This document shows positions 10,331-20,936 of a stretch of 64,000 nt of DNA, in pieces (the stretch's first letter is position 1; each line of letters begins with the position of its first letter). The stretch covers positions 17,470,001 through 17,534,000 of the forward strand of contig CATIUR010000003.1 in the NCBI GenBank assembly GCA_949592205.1, in the 5' to 3' direction. The stretch comes from Helichrysum umbraculigerum (Eukaryota > Streptophyta > Magnoliopsida > Asterales > Asteraceae). A model generated the notes under the pieces. That model did not search any database. It was not told where the DNA came from and was given only the letters and a program-made list of their open reading frames with translations. A program made the position numbers and the translations under genes.

Positions 10331-10410
10331 GCACCGGGTACTGTACAACGCGAAAAGTAGGCGCACCGGGTACTGTACAACTCGAAAAGTAGGCGCACCA
10401 GGTACGGAAA
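10331..10410. repeat. Three tandem copies of a 32-bp unit
   Basis: Units start with GCACCGGGTACTG at 10331 and 10363 and a diverged copy (GCACCAGGTACGG) at 10395, a period of 32 bp. A GC-rich block with repeated GGGGGCCTG follows. An 83-residue ORF across it is not credible as a gene. Confidence 0.8.
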
Positions 10411-11017
10411 CTTGCCAAAAAAGGAAACCGAGGAGGGTACAGGGTGGCCGGCGCCTGGGGGCCTGCAGCCGGTGGCTGGGGGCCTGTGGCCGGCGGTGGG
10501 GGCCTTGTACCCGCCCCGTTCGTCGTCTTTTGCTTCGTTTCTTAATTCGCGCGTATCTTCTTCATTATACGTCCGTTTGAGTTGATTCTTTTTTTTTGGA
10601 TTCGTAATTCAAAAAAGAAGATTTTGACATAAGATAGGCCCTGAGATGAAGTCCCTAGCTCCAGATATTGCGTACGGATCATTTGGATCTTCCGGCGGGC
10701 GCGAAATCTTCATTTTTTACCCGTTTTGGTTGATTCTTCTTTTGTTGGATTCGTATTTTGAAAATGAACATCTTGGAAATAATGGATGTTGATGGAGGGC
10801 ACTTTAGTCTTGAAATCTCATTTTTATGCCTTGAATCTTCAACGTGTGTGGAATCTTCGTTTTACATCCGTTTTGCTTGATTTTTCTCGTGCAACCTTGT
10901 TTTGACCATCTTGGCATAATGTCACTGATTTGTGCTATATTTGAGTTATAATGCCAAGAATCGTTCCAGAATGAGAGAGATATCGGTAGTAAAAACATGA
11001 CTTTTTACGCGATATCA

Positions 11018-12685
11018 AATTAGACAACGAATTTTTTTTTTTAAAAGTTGCGTATTGAAAAGATCTACAACTTTCGTGTTTTTCACTTTTTCCAGATCCG
11101 TACGTATTTTTGTGTATTATCTTATCTTTGCGACTGTCGGATGTTTGTCGCAAACTGAGTACAGTTCTTTCGCGAAATTAATTACCCACCTATATGAACT
11201 CGATAATTGTTGGAATAATCACGTTAGGTTCTGGACACACACACAAACATCTGATAAAAATTGTGGAATCTAATTCGGACTAGAACACGTTAAAATCGAG
11301 TAGCGAAGTGAACCGACATAAACCGAAAAACACATTTTGGGACTATTTTTGACATAAACATAAAACCGATACTTCGGGCCGACCATAAAACGTACCGACA
11401 ACTTTATAAGTCTTAGTTAACTATTTTAAGACTTGTGTAAAAGTTTCGGGTCAAACCGAGCTAGTTTGACCAGATTTGACAAGTTTGACCAGTTTGACCA
11501 AGTTAACTTTTGTTGACTTTCGGAAAACAACATATTTGACCACAACGTTTGGTTATAAATGTATACACGTACTTTCGAATACAATAAAAGAAGCTTGAAC
11601 AATACTTACTACACTAAATATTCAACACCTACAATAATCAAACCTTATACAAAACTTGCATTCGTACAATACAAACTATCACCAACGGGCCGTACATGTT
11701 TTCAAAAATACCAACAAACAAACCAATGTATTTGGACATTTCTAGTTGAGGGAACAACTAGCATAGATGATCTGTTGAGACATCTAATCATTAAAACCTT
11801 GCGCGTTTAGGACGCCCAACAGGTTTCGATCGTTGGAGACGATATCATTTCCCTTGTACACCATCATTAGTGCTTGATAGCATCTCATCAGACTCAGGTG
11901 AGTCTCATAGCCCCTATTTTACTGTTTTTACTCTAGGGGTGAGAATACATGCCTGTTTTGTTTTACATGTGAACGCAAGTATCAAATATCGCTATATTCT
12001 GCATGAGTTAATCATCTAATCATCATAAGTCCTCATTAGCATAGTTTGGTAATACTTTGTAACGTGAATGTTAGTGTATGGTACCATATGGGACTGACAA
12101 TCCCCGTCCGGGTCAGCAAGCACTGACTGGTCAAAACGGACGCATTATCATTTGTTCATACGTGTGTTGATTAGGCATACGCATAGAGGCACCCTCGCTC
12201 AGGCACTTAATTGTGATCCTGACACCTCAGTTAAGCTCAGACTATGTGCTCATGGCAGTTATATACATCATTTATCATTTACTATTTGCTTAATTGCAAA
12301 TCATTATATTAAATCTTGCGGTTCATACATTATATTTTATCATTAAACCTGTGAGCTCACCAGCGTAAGCTGACCAATTTAGCGTGTATTCTCAGGTTTG
12401 CAGCAGCAGTAAGTCTGCTCACTCAGGATGCCCATTAGCTCGAGTCTTATGCAAACATCAGGAGATTATCATGCATTACTATATTTTGTATAAATTAGTT
12501 ATGACAAAGAATCTTACATCAAGTCGAGCTTTTGTAAACTATTATAACAGTGTAAGACTTTTATAATATCAATGTATTGTAAACGACGCATATAGAGTCG
12601 TTCATTATATCTTATGTGCTGTTGATATTTGATTAGTCGCGCCTCGACCCGAATCGCTTCCGCATCATAATCTGGGGGTGCGACA
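11018..12685 (+). repeat. 5' LTR of Tekay B, lacking its 5' end
   Basis: It is homologous to 18893-20288 and ends GGGGGTGCGACA just before the primer site. Compared with the 3' LTR it retains about 260 bp (11648-11909) that the 3' copy has lost, including the donor-like GACTCAGGTGAGTCT at 11891-11905. A predicted leader exon is 11811-11897, and a predicted second intron is 11898-12395, ending ATTCTCAG. Confidence 0.9.
11458..11545 (+). promoter_or_regulatory. W-box cluster in Tekay B LTR
   Basis: Six TTGAC cores, mostly TTGACC, lie within about 90 bp (GTTTGACCAG, ATTTGACAAG and so on). TTGAC[C/T] is the known binding site of WRKY factors. The 3' LTR keeps a shorter version with a 10-bp loss. 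Stress-responsive transcription is inferred. Confidence 0.5.
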
Positions 12686-12688
12686 GAT

Positions 12689-12706
12689 TGGTATCAGAGC
12701 CTAAGG
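12689..12706 (+). promoter_or_regulatory. Primer binding site of Tekay B (initiator tRNA-Met type)
   Basis: TGGTATCAGAGCCTAAGG starts three bases after the LTR end. TGGTATCAGAGC is the standard plant tRNA-Met primer site. Confidence 0.92.
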
Positions 12707-13429
12707 TTATAGTGAACTAGGTTGCATTTAGTGGGCCTAGACTATGACCGTTAGGCAGTATTCCCTATTAGGTATAACTGGTTCAGTGATTACATCATAC
12801 GAGTTTAATTTAACATAGCGTAGCTAACTATGTACAATTAAATAAATATGATGTGATGTCTGAAAAGGGTTATATTGAACAGGAATGCACTAGTTGACTC
12901 TGACCGCGAGAGAAATTGGGACTTATACTTGTTTTGTGCTTGACACACACTAGGCTATTATGTGATATAGGTGTATATACATACATAGGCCTCACCTACG
13001 TACTACTCTATAGGCTATTATATGTATTGTAGGTATATATGAATAGGCCTTACCCGCGTACGACTATCTACGTTATCATATATATCGAATATATATATAT
13101 AGACCTCACAAGATAATCACTCGTTAATGCTCACGTCATCGAAGCTGACACGTCTTGCTACTATCATATCACTAGATATAAAGAACAAGACTTGTTCTCA
13201 TCTACCACCGTCTATCTATTTATATACGCGTAAATAATAACTACACGTCTCGCTGTACCATCACGTACACACTTGAAAGATATCGCTTGGCATTCTTTCC
13301 ACCATATTATCCTTCGGGATCGCGATCGAAACGTACTACTAGGAAAACTGCTACACTTTAGGCTATATTATATGATATGATATGATTATGAATATAGGCC
13401 TCACTTGTTAAATGCTCTTGCCATAGAAG
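12707..13429 (+). repeat. Non-coding leader with diverged direct repeats
   Basis: There is no coding sequence. Three imperfect copies of a segment starting AGGCTATTATATG and ending near AGGCCTCAC occur around 12951-12991, 13011-13050 and 13360-13405. The leader separates the primer site from the first ORF. Confidence 0.55.
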
Positions 13430-14002
13430 ATGGCTGACTCATCATCTAGACAAACTACACGTACTTCATCGTCTATCTCTCTCTCACGTCGCAGCCACTC
13501 AGAAGCACTCGTGGCTAGACGCAATATTAGCTCATATCGAGCCAGACCATATCACAACCCAGCCGTCACAGAAAACGTATTTGCGATAGATCGCCATCGA
13601 GTTCTTGACATCAGTGGAGCAGGTTACCAACGGCTGTTGCTACATGGAGAATCGAGAAAAAACGTTGAAATCCCTGCTGATGTTGGAAGATACTCAGCTA
13701 TGGATCTTTTCCCTTATACTCAAGAACCGACACATCTCACCATGCTTGTGTTAACTGCCCGCTTGCATTGTCACGAATGCAGGTTACACTACTTGGAAAT
13801 CGAACAACACGAAACTCATTCAAATTGGATGGAACTAGCTCAAGGCCGCATCACTCAGATGTACTTGGATCAGGAAGACATCTCCGAAACTATCCATCAT
13901 ACTCACAATCAAATGGAGGAAACCACCGCAACCACGGAGAGCGTTCACGATCAAGTAATTAGTAATCGAAACAAAATCTTGCACATACAAGGACTCCTCT
14001 AA
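13430..14002 (+). CDS. Extra ORF between primer site and gag (Tekay B)
   Basis: The ORF has 190 residues and starts MADSSSRQTT. It lies where Tekay C has a similar small ORF starting MANIPSNSSRS; both begin with a Ser/Arg-rich, basic segment followed by a Tyr/Pro patch. The last 50 residues (about QGRITQMYLDQEDISETIHH onward) look helical and partly heptad-like, as does the coiled-coil half of the Tekay C ORF. I recognise no known family. A structural or RNA-binding accessory role is only inferred. It is uncertain whether the frame is still functional, because the rest of this element is decayed. It may be longer than its Tekay C counterpart because of a central insert. Confidence 0.5.
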   Translation: MADSSSRQTTRTSSSISLSRRSHSEALVARRNISSYRARPYHNPAVTENVFAIDRHRVLDISGAGYQRLLLHGESRKNVEIPADVGRYSAMDLFPYTQEPTHLTMLVLTARLHCHECRLHYLEIEQHETHSNWMELAQGRITQMYLDQEDISETIHHTHNQMEETTATTESVHDQVISNRNKILHIQGLL

Positions 14003-14077
14003 CTGCAAGTCTCAAAATTTCAAAGGGCACTGAAGGTGATATTGGGTTGTTACGTAGGATGGAAATAACTCTGGTTT

Positions 14078-14483
14078 TAACAAAAGAAAGTAGTCTGGGA
14101 ACCCCAATCAAAATCAACCATCATTGAAAAGGTCTGATATTGTTGAGGCCTACACCTCTGGTTCAGAATCTAAAAAGAGCTATTCAGGGAATGAACCCTT
14201 CTGTTCAAAGTGCCGCAGACATCATGAAGGTCCTTGCGGTACTCCATGTGGAAAATGTCAAAGGTATGGGCATTTGGCCAAAGACTGCAGATCTACCAAT
14301 GCCAACACCGCCACTGACAAACCTAAGTCCTGCTATGAGTGTGGAGACACAGGGCACTTTAGGAATGAGTGCCCAAAGTTGAAGAACAAGGGCAACAACA
14401 CTGCTAAAGGAAGAGCATTCGTGCTGAACTCCAAGGAAGCCCGTCAGGACCCAAATGTGTTTCGAATGATAAGTACATGGTAG
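14078..14483 (+). pseudogene. gag: Gag remnant with zinc knuckles (Tekay B)
   Basis: Only the C-terminal end of Gag survives. Compared with Tekay C, about 230 N-terminal residues including the capsid-like domain are missing, and the join follows closely after the extra ORF. Three zinc-binding motifs remain: CSKCRRHHEGPC, CGKCQRYGHLAKDC and CYECGDTGHFRNEC. The last two have the standard CX2CX4HX4C form. The frame ends at 14483 because a deletion also removed the start of protease. Without its capsid part this Gag could not assemble particles. Confidence 0.85.
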
Positions 14484-17400
14484 AGTTAGGTAATGATAAA
14501 CTCATAGAGACCGATAGCGTAATCCCAAATTGCACTTTAAACTTAGCCGACAAGCTCTTCACCATTGATCTCATTCCTGTTGAGATTGGAAGTTTCGATG
14601 ACATTGTTGGCATGGATTGGTTGTCCAAGTACCGCGCTGAAGTTATCTGCTACAATAAAGTTGTCTGCATTCCTCTCGTCACCGGTAGTACTTTGGTCAT
14701 ACAAGGGGAGACCGGTGGGACGATATTGAATATCATATCATGCATGAAAACCGGCAAATATCTGAGAAAAGGTTATCAGGCAATCCTCGCGCACGATATG
14801 GAGAAAAAGTCGGAAGAGAAACGACTTGAGGATGTGCCCATCGTTAGAGACTTTCCATAAGTCTTTCCCGAAGACTTGCCTGGTCTTCCACCACCGAGAC
14901 AAGTTGAGTTCTCAATCGACCTTGTACCCGGAGCGGCACCCGTTGCACGAGCACCTTATCGCTTAGCCCCATCCGAATTGCAGGAGTTACCCACTCAATT
15001 GCAGGAACTGCTGGACAAAGGATTTATTAGGCTGAGTTCTTCACCTTGGGGAGCTCCGGTCCTGTTTGTGAAAAAGAAGGACGGTTCATTCAGGATGTGT
15101 ATCGACTACAGAGAGTTGAATAAATTAACCTTCAAGAACCGTTACCCACTCCCTCGTATTGATGACCTATTTGACCAACTTCAGGGGTCAAGTTTCTATT
15201 CGAAAATAGATCTGCTTTCAGGTTATCATTAGTTACGAGTTCGTGACATCGACATCCCAAAGACTGCCTCCCGAACTCGCTATGCGCATTACGAGTTCCA
15301 AGTGATGCCATTTGGTTTGACAAACGCACCGGCTGTATTCATGGATCTTATGAACCGAGTGTGCAAACCATATCTCGACAAGTTTATCATTGTCTTCATC
15401 GATGACATTCTCATCTACTCGCGCAATGAACAGGAACACGCGCAACATCTCAAAACCATCCTAGAACTTCTTAGACACGAAGAGTTATACGCTAAGTTCT
15501 CCAAGTGTGAGTTCTGGATGCAAATCGTTCAATTCCTTGGTCATGTGATTGACAGTCAAGAAATTCACGTAGACCCATCAAAGATTGAGGCAATCAAATG
15601 CTGGCAAGCACCTACAACGACGACCAAAGTACGCCAATTCTTAGGTCTGGCTGGTTACTATCGATGCTTCATTGAGAATTTCTCCAAAATAGCCCAACCT
15701 CTCACGACACTGACTCAGAAGGAAAAGAAGTTCAATTGGACTGATAAGCAGGAGTCAGCATTTCACCTATTGAAACAAAAGCTTTGCAGTGCACCCATTC
15801 TATCATTACCCGAAGGCAACGATGACTTCGTGGTATACTGCGATGCCTCACACCAAGGTCTTGGTTGCGTTTTGATGCAACGGGACAAGGTTATTCCCTA
15901 CGCCTCCCGACAGCTCAAAGTTCACGAGAAGAACTACACCACTCATGATCTCGAATCAGGAGCCGTAGTGTTTGCACTCAAAATCTGGAGACACTGTCTG
16001 TATGGCACAAAATGTACCATCTTCACCGATCATAAAAGCCTTCAGCATATATTCGATCAGAAGGATCTCAACATGAGGCAACGTCATTGGGTCGAGTTGC
16101 TCACCGATTATGATTGCGAGATCAAATACCATCCGAGCAAAGCAAATGTTGTTGCCGACGCCCTCAGTCGAAAAGAACGTTCAAAACCACTTCGAGTCCG
16201 AGCCCTCGGTATGATCATCCATAATGACTTCATCATTCAAATCCTCACCGCTCAACTTAAAGCATTGAAACCCGAAAATCTGAAAAATGAGGCCTTGCGC
16301 AACATGGAGAAACAGTTCGAAACTAAACCCAACGGGGTCAAGTACTTCGCGAACCGGATCTGGTTGCCCTACTTCGGAAACCTTCGAGACTTGGAGATGG
16401 ATGAAGCTCACAAGTCCAAATACTCTATACATCCTGGATCGGACAAGATGTATCATGGCATCAAGGGATTGTACTGGTGGCCAAACATGAAAGCAGAGAT
16501 CGCTACATACGTCAGCAAGTGCCTCACACGTTCTAAAGTCAAAGCTGAATATCAGAAACCCTCCAGTCTGCTGCAACAACCGGACATTTCTGAGTGGAAA
16601 TGGGAGCAAATCGCTATAGATTTCATCAATAAACTCCCGAAAACATCAAGCGGTTGCGATACCATTTGAGTGATCGTTGATCGTCTCACCAAATCTGCAC
16701 ATTTCCTCGCTATTAAAGAAACTGATAAAATGGAATGCCTCACACGAATCTATCTGAAGGAGATCGTATCCCGACACGACGTTCCTACCTCGATTATCTC
16801 TGACAGAGATAGTCGTTTCACTTTTCAGTTCTGGAGATCATTGCAGAAATCCTTAGGTACTCGTCAGGATATGAGTACAGCCTATCATCTACAAACCGAC
16901 GTCCAAAGTGAAAGGACAATTCAAACACTGGAAAATATGCTACACGCATGCGTAATTGACTTCGGTGCAAATTGGGAACATCATCTGCCATTGTGCGAAT
17001 TCTCGTACGACAACAACTATCATACCAGCATTGGAGCTGCGCCATTCGAGGCACTATATGGTCGTAAGTGCCGGTCGCCTATCTGTTGGACCGAAGTGGG
17101 AGACATCCAACTCTCTGGTCCTGAAATCATTCATGAAACCACCAAGAAGATCGTTGGTATCCAGCAAAGGCTGAAGGCCGCACGTGATCGTCAGAAGAGT
17201 TATGCTGACGTGAGACGAAAGCATCTCGAGTTCCACCTTGGGGATCGAGTATTACTCAAAGTATCACCTTGGAAAGGTGTCATACGCTTCGGCAAACGCA
17301 GGAAATTAAACCCCAGGTACATTGGACCTTTTGAGATCCTCGAAAGGATTGGTCCAGTCGCATATCGATTGCAGCTACCTCCCGAGCTTAGTAACGTGCA

Positions 17401-17683
17401 TCCCACATTCCACATTTCAAATCTTAAGAAATGTCTGTCCGATGAGACACTCATTATCCCGCTCGAGGAGATTCAAATCGACGACAGACTTCATTTTGTC
17501 GAGACACCAATGGAAATCATGGACCGTGAAGTCGAACAGCTTAAACAAAGTCGTATCCCTATCGTCAGAGTTCGGTGGAATTCGCGGTGTGGTCCGGAAT
17601 TCACCTGGGAATGGGAAGACCAAATGCGACACAAATACCCACAACTTTTCACAGACTCTCCTCATACGACAACTCACAGCTAA
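14477..17683 (+). pseudogene. pol: Pol pseudogene: protease remnant, RT, RNase H, integrase, chromodomain (Tekay B)
   Basis: One reading frame spans the region but is broken by three in-frame stops: TAA at 14858 (in FPEVFP), TAG at 15230 (after SGYH) and TGA at 16667 (a Trp codon in DTIWV). The TAG and TGA are consistent with C-to-T or G-to-A change. The protease active site (DTGA in Tekay C) was removed by a deletion of about 45 codons. RT keeps FIDD near 15390, RNase H keeps YCDASH, and integrase keeps its Asp and Glu residues, although TDGQSER reads TDVQSER here. The chromodomain-like tail is present. It cannot make a functional polyprotein. Confidence 0.92.
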
Positions 17684-17700
17684 ATTCACGAAATTTTCTT

Positions 17701-17713
17701 AACAAGGGGAGAA
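17701..17713 (+). promoter_or_regulatory. Polypurine tract of Tekay B
   Basis: AACAAGGGGAGAA lies immediately before the 3' LTR and is identical to the Tekay A tract. Confidence 0.88.
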
Positions 17714-20288
17714 TGTGACACCCGACCAATTAGGGCTAGTATTAGTGCCTAATCATAAGTGTTAGTACATGTAATTAGGGTTAATTATGTGTATCATTAT
17801 GTGTATTGATATATTATTATATATACACACATATGCGATTGGTTAAATCGTACATTTAACTATCGGATGGATTTCGATACATTATAAATGCGGACGTTGG
17901 TGAACAAAATATTAAATAATATGAAATTATTTAATAAACTCATAAACTCATAAATATTATGTTGATAATATTTAACATGTAAAACGTATCGTATAAAGTA
18001 TCACAAACACGATGAAAATACACGGAACGCGCCCGAAAACCGAATGTGAACCAAAATATATTTTATAAGTTTAAAATATATCATTTCAAGTAAAACTTTC
18101 ATTTAAAATATCGTGTCTTAAAACGATAACAAAAACGTCTAGTTTAAACGTTACGCGATTAAACCTTCGTAAAATAAACACGCAAATCGATGCCGATAAT
18201 TTAACGTAACATTTTTATAAATGTTTTCAAGTAGTAACATTAAATATTTCAAGTAAAAATATCGAGACTTAAATCGTTAGTTAAAACGCGCGTATTAAAC
18301 GTTTAACATCTAAATAAACGTCGAAACGATCGGGTAAACGACCACGGGACTTAACGTAACTTTAGGGGATTAAAAAGTGGACAAAAACCCAGCCCCATGG
18401 GCCCCCCTGGCTGGCCCCCTAGCTGCCCCCACTCACCTCCTTTTTTTTGACTTGAATAAGCCACTCCAAACACATGCAATCCCTTTTCTACCATTCCTAC
18501 ACTTCACCATCATTTCTTTCATTTCCCTAAAATCTTTCATTTATCTCACTCCCTCTCTCTCACTAAAAACTCAGTAAGAAACACTTCCAAAAATCATCAT
18601 CATCCTCCATTAAGTGCAAGGAACAAGAACAAGAAAAAGAAGAACAAAGAATCAAGACTTCACCTCATCATCATCCTCTTCTTTCATCCTTCATCATCTC
18701 TTTGTAAGAATCAACACAAAGTCTCACTATATTTACTTGCATGCTATTGATTTCAATGTCTAGTTGCTCATCTAACATGCTTATGTCCAAATATAAGATC
18801 AAAAATCATTTTTACATAACATATGTTAACATGCAAAAATCTGCCCAGAAAAGTCAGTGTACAAAAACGACCATATCTCGAGTTATAGGAGGAATTAGAC
18901 AACGAATTTTTTTTTTAAAAGTTGCGTATTGAAAAGATCTACAACTTTCGTGTTTTTCTCTTTTTCCAGATCCGTACGTATTTTTGTGTATTATCTGATC
19001 TTTGCGACTGTATGATGTTTGTCGAAAACTGAGTACGGTTCTTTCGCGAAATTAATTACCCACCTATATGAACTCGATAATTGTTGGAATAATCACGTTA
19101 GGTTCTGGACACACACACGAACATCTGATAAAAATTGTGGAATCTAATTCGGACTAGAACACGTTAAAATCGAGTGGCGAAGTGAACCGACATAAACCGA
19201 AAAACACATTTTGGGACTGTTTTTGACATAAACACAAAACCGACACTTCGGGCCGACCATAAAACGTACCGACAACTTTATAAGTCTTAGTTAACTATTT
19301 TAAGACTTGTGTAAAAGTTTCGGGTCAAACCGAGCTAGTTTGACCAGATTTGATAAGTTTGACCAAGTTAACTTTTGTTGACTTTCGGAAAACAACATAT
19401 TTGACCACAACGTTTGGATATAAATGTATACACGTACTTTCGAATACATAAAAAGAAGCTTGAACAATACTTACTACACTAAGTATTCAACACCTACAAT
19501 AACAAACCTTAGCCCTATTTTACTGTTTTTACTCTAGGGGTGAGAATACATGCCTGTTTTGTTTTACATGTGAACGCAAGTATCAAATATCGCTATATTC
19601 TGCATGAGTTAATCATCTAATCATCATAAGTCCTCATTAGCATAGTTTGGTAATACTTTGTAGCGTGAATGTTAGTGTATGGTACCATATGGGACTGACA
19701 ATCCCCGTCCGGGTCAGCAAGCACTGACTGGTCAAAACGGACGCATTATCATTTGTTCATACTTGTGTTGATTAGGCATACGCATAGAGGCACCCACGAT
19801 TAGGCACTTAATTGTGATCCTGACACCTCAGTTAAGTTCAGACTATGTGTTCATGGCAGTTATATACATCATTTATCATTTACTATTTGCTTAATTGCAA
19901 ATCATTATATTAAATCTTGCGGTTCATACATTATATTTTATCATTAAACCTGTGAGCTCACCAGCGTAAGCTGACCAATTTAGTGTGTATTCTCAGGTTT
20001 GCAGCAGCAGTAAGTCTGCTCACTCAGGATGCCCATTAGCTCGAGTCTCATGCAAACATCAGGAGATTATCATGCATTACTATATTTTGTATAAATTAGT
20101 TATGACATAGAATCTCTTACATCAAGTCGAGTTTTTGTAAACTATTATAACAGTGTAAGACTTTTATAATATCAATGTATTGTAAACGACGCATATAGAG
20201 TCGTTCATTATATCTTATGTGCTGTTGATATTTGATTAGTCGCGCCTCGACCCGAATCGCTTCCGCATCATAATCTGGGGGTGCGACA
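17714..20288 (+). repeat. 3' LTR of Tekay B (2575 bp)
   Basis: It starts TGTGACACC and ends GGTGCGACA. A U3 inverted repeat, CGATTGGTTAAATCG, is at 17836-17850, a CT-rich leader near 18470-18560, and a donor-like TTTGTAAG at 18701-18708. An internal deletion of about 260 bp after 19507 removes the leader exon and strong donor still present in the 5' copy. No hairpin array is seen, unlike Tekay A and C. Confidence 0.92.
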
Positions 20289-20936
20289 AGCTTGAAGAAA
20301 CGTGTGTGTTGTGTAATTGTCCTGATGATATGAAAGTGATATTTGCTGCTCACCAACTTAAGGAAAGTGCACATGGGTGGTGGAATTCAAAGGTAGAGAC
20401 GCATAGTTTTGAAGTAGCTTCAAAATTTACTTGGGATAAGTTTAAGGAGATCTTTAAGGATGAATTTTCACCACTTGCTGAGATTGAGAAATTAAAAGGA
20501 GAATTTTTAGCAATAGAGCATGGAAGTAAGTCGGTTGCGGAATATCCTAGAGAATTCCATGTGAAAGCTCGATTCTGTCCTGAGTATACCTCTAATTCTA
20601 AGTTGTTAACCGACCATTTTTATCGTCATCTGAACTTAGAGATTCGTGAATCCATTGACTCTACCGTTTATAATACCACTACTAAGATATTGAACCGAGC
20701 TTTATTGCGTGAGAAGGATTTACAAGCTAGAGTTGCTGAATCAGTGAGTAAGAGAAAGGTAGAACACACCACTTCACCATCTTCTGTGTTTAAGAAAACG
20801 CGTTTTGAGGAGACCATACCACAACCACAGCCATTACAACAACTTAACTCCCAAACCCAACCGAGAGAGATACCACCTTGTGATAAATGTGGTAGGAAGC
20901 ATACAAGGGAGTGTAAATGTTTTAAGTGTGGGAGAC
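20289..20936 (+). pseudogene. gag: Array gag copy 0, middle part
   Basis: These 648 bp correspond exactly to 38730-39377 of array copy 1: the Retrotrans_gag region (AHGWWNSKVETHSFEVASKF) up to the second zinc knuckle. The 5' part was displaced by Tekay B and the 3' part continues at 35540 beyond Athila B. The last five bases, GAGAC, are the Athila B target duplication. It shows that the array extends leftwards beyond its uninterrupted part. Confidence 0.93.

Larger units (their letters stand above)
4260..11017 (-). mobile_element. Element A: non-autonomous Athila-like LTR retrotransposon
   Basis: Reading on the minus strand, a 5' LTR (11017 to 8058) is followed by a GGCGCC-type primer site, one ORF (7850 to 6498), about 2 kb without coding capacity, and a polypurine-like tract at 4260-4276. 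No protease, RT or integrase is present, so it would depend on helper proteins. LTR ends and primer site match those of Athila B. The right LTR end abuts sequence homologous to the Tekay B LTR, so element A inserted there. Its left LTR must lie beyond Tekay A, outside the window. Confidence 0.82.
8058..11017 (-). repeat. 5' LTR of element A (2960 bp)
   Basis: In plus orientation it starts TGATGCGCC and ends GCGATATCA, like the Athila B LTR (TGATGTGC to GCGATATCA). The right end is fixed because homology with the Tekay B 3' LTR begins at the next base (AATTAGACAACG). The LTR contains direct repeats near 10081-10185 and 10331-10410 and a GC-rich stretch near 10440-10515. I see no coding sequence. 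The partner LTR is outside the window. Confidence 0.85.
11018..20288 (+). mobile_element. Tekay B: decayed Tekay-clade Ty3/gypsy element
   Basis: The visible parts are a 5'-truncated 5' LTR, a tRNA-Met-type primer site, an extra ORF, remnants of gag and pol, a polypurine tract and a full 3' LTR. The missing start of the 5' LTR was displaced when element A inserted and lies to the left of the window. The element itself entered gag copy 0 of the tandem array: the sequence after the 3' LTR, AGCTTGAAG, continues the array gag exactly, and AGCTT is the expected 5-bp duplication. LTR divergence is about 2 percent by hand count, the oldest datable insertion here. Confidence 0.9.

Noticed and set aside
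10329..10580. 83-residue Arg/Gly-rich ORF in element A LTR
   Set aside because: It arises from the 32-bp tandem repeat and the adjoining GC-rich stretch.
12689..12706. Possible tRNA gene
   Set aside because: Only the short tRNA-complementary primer site is present, with no cloverleaf or internal promoter boxes.
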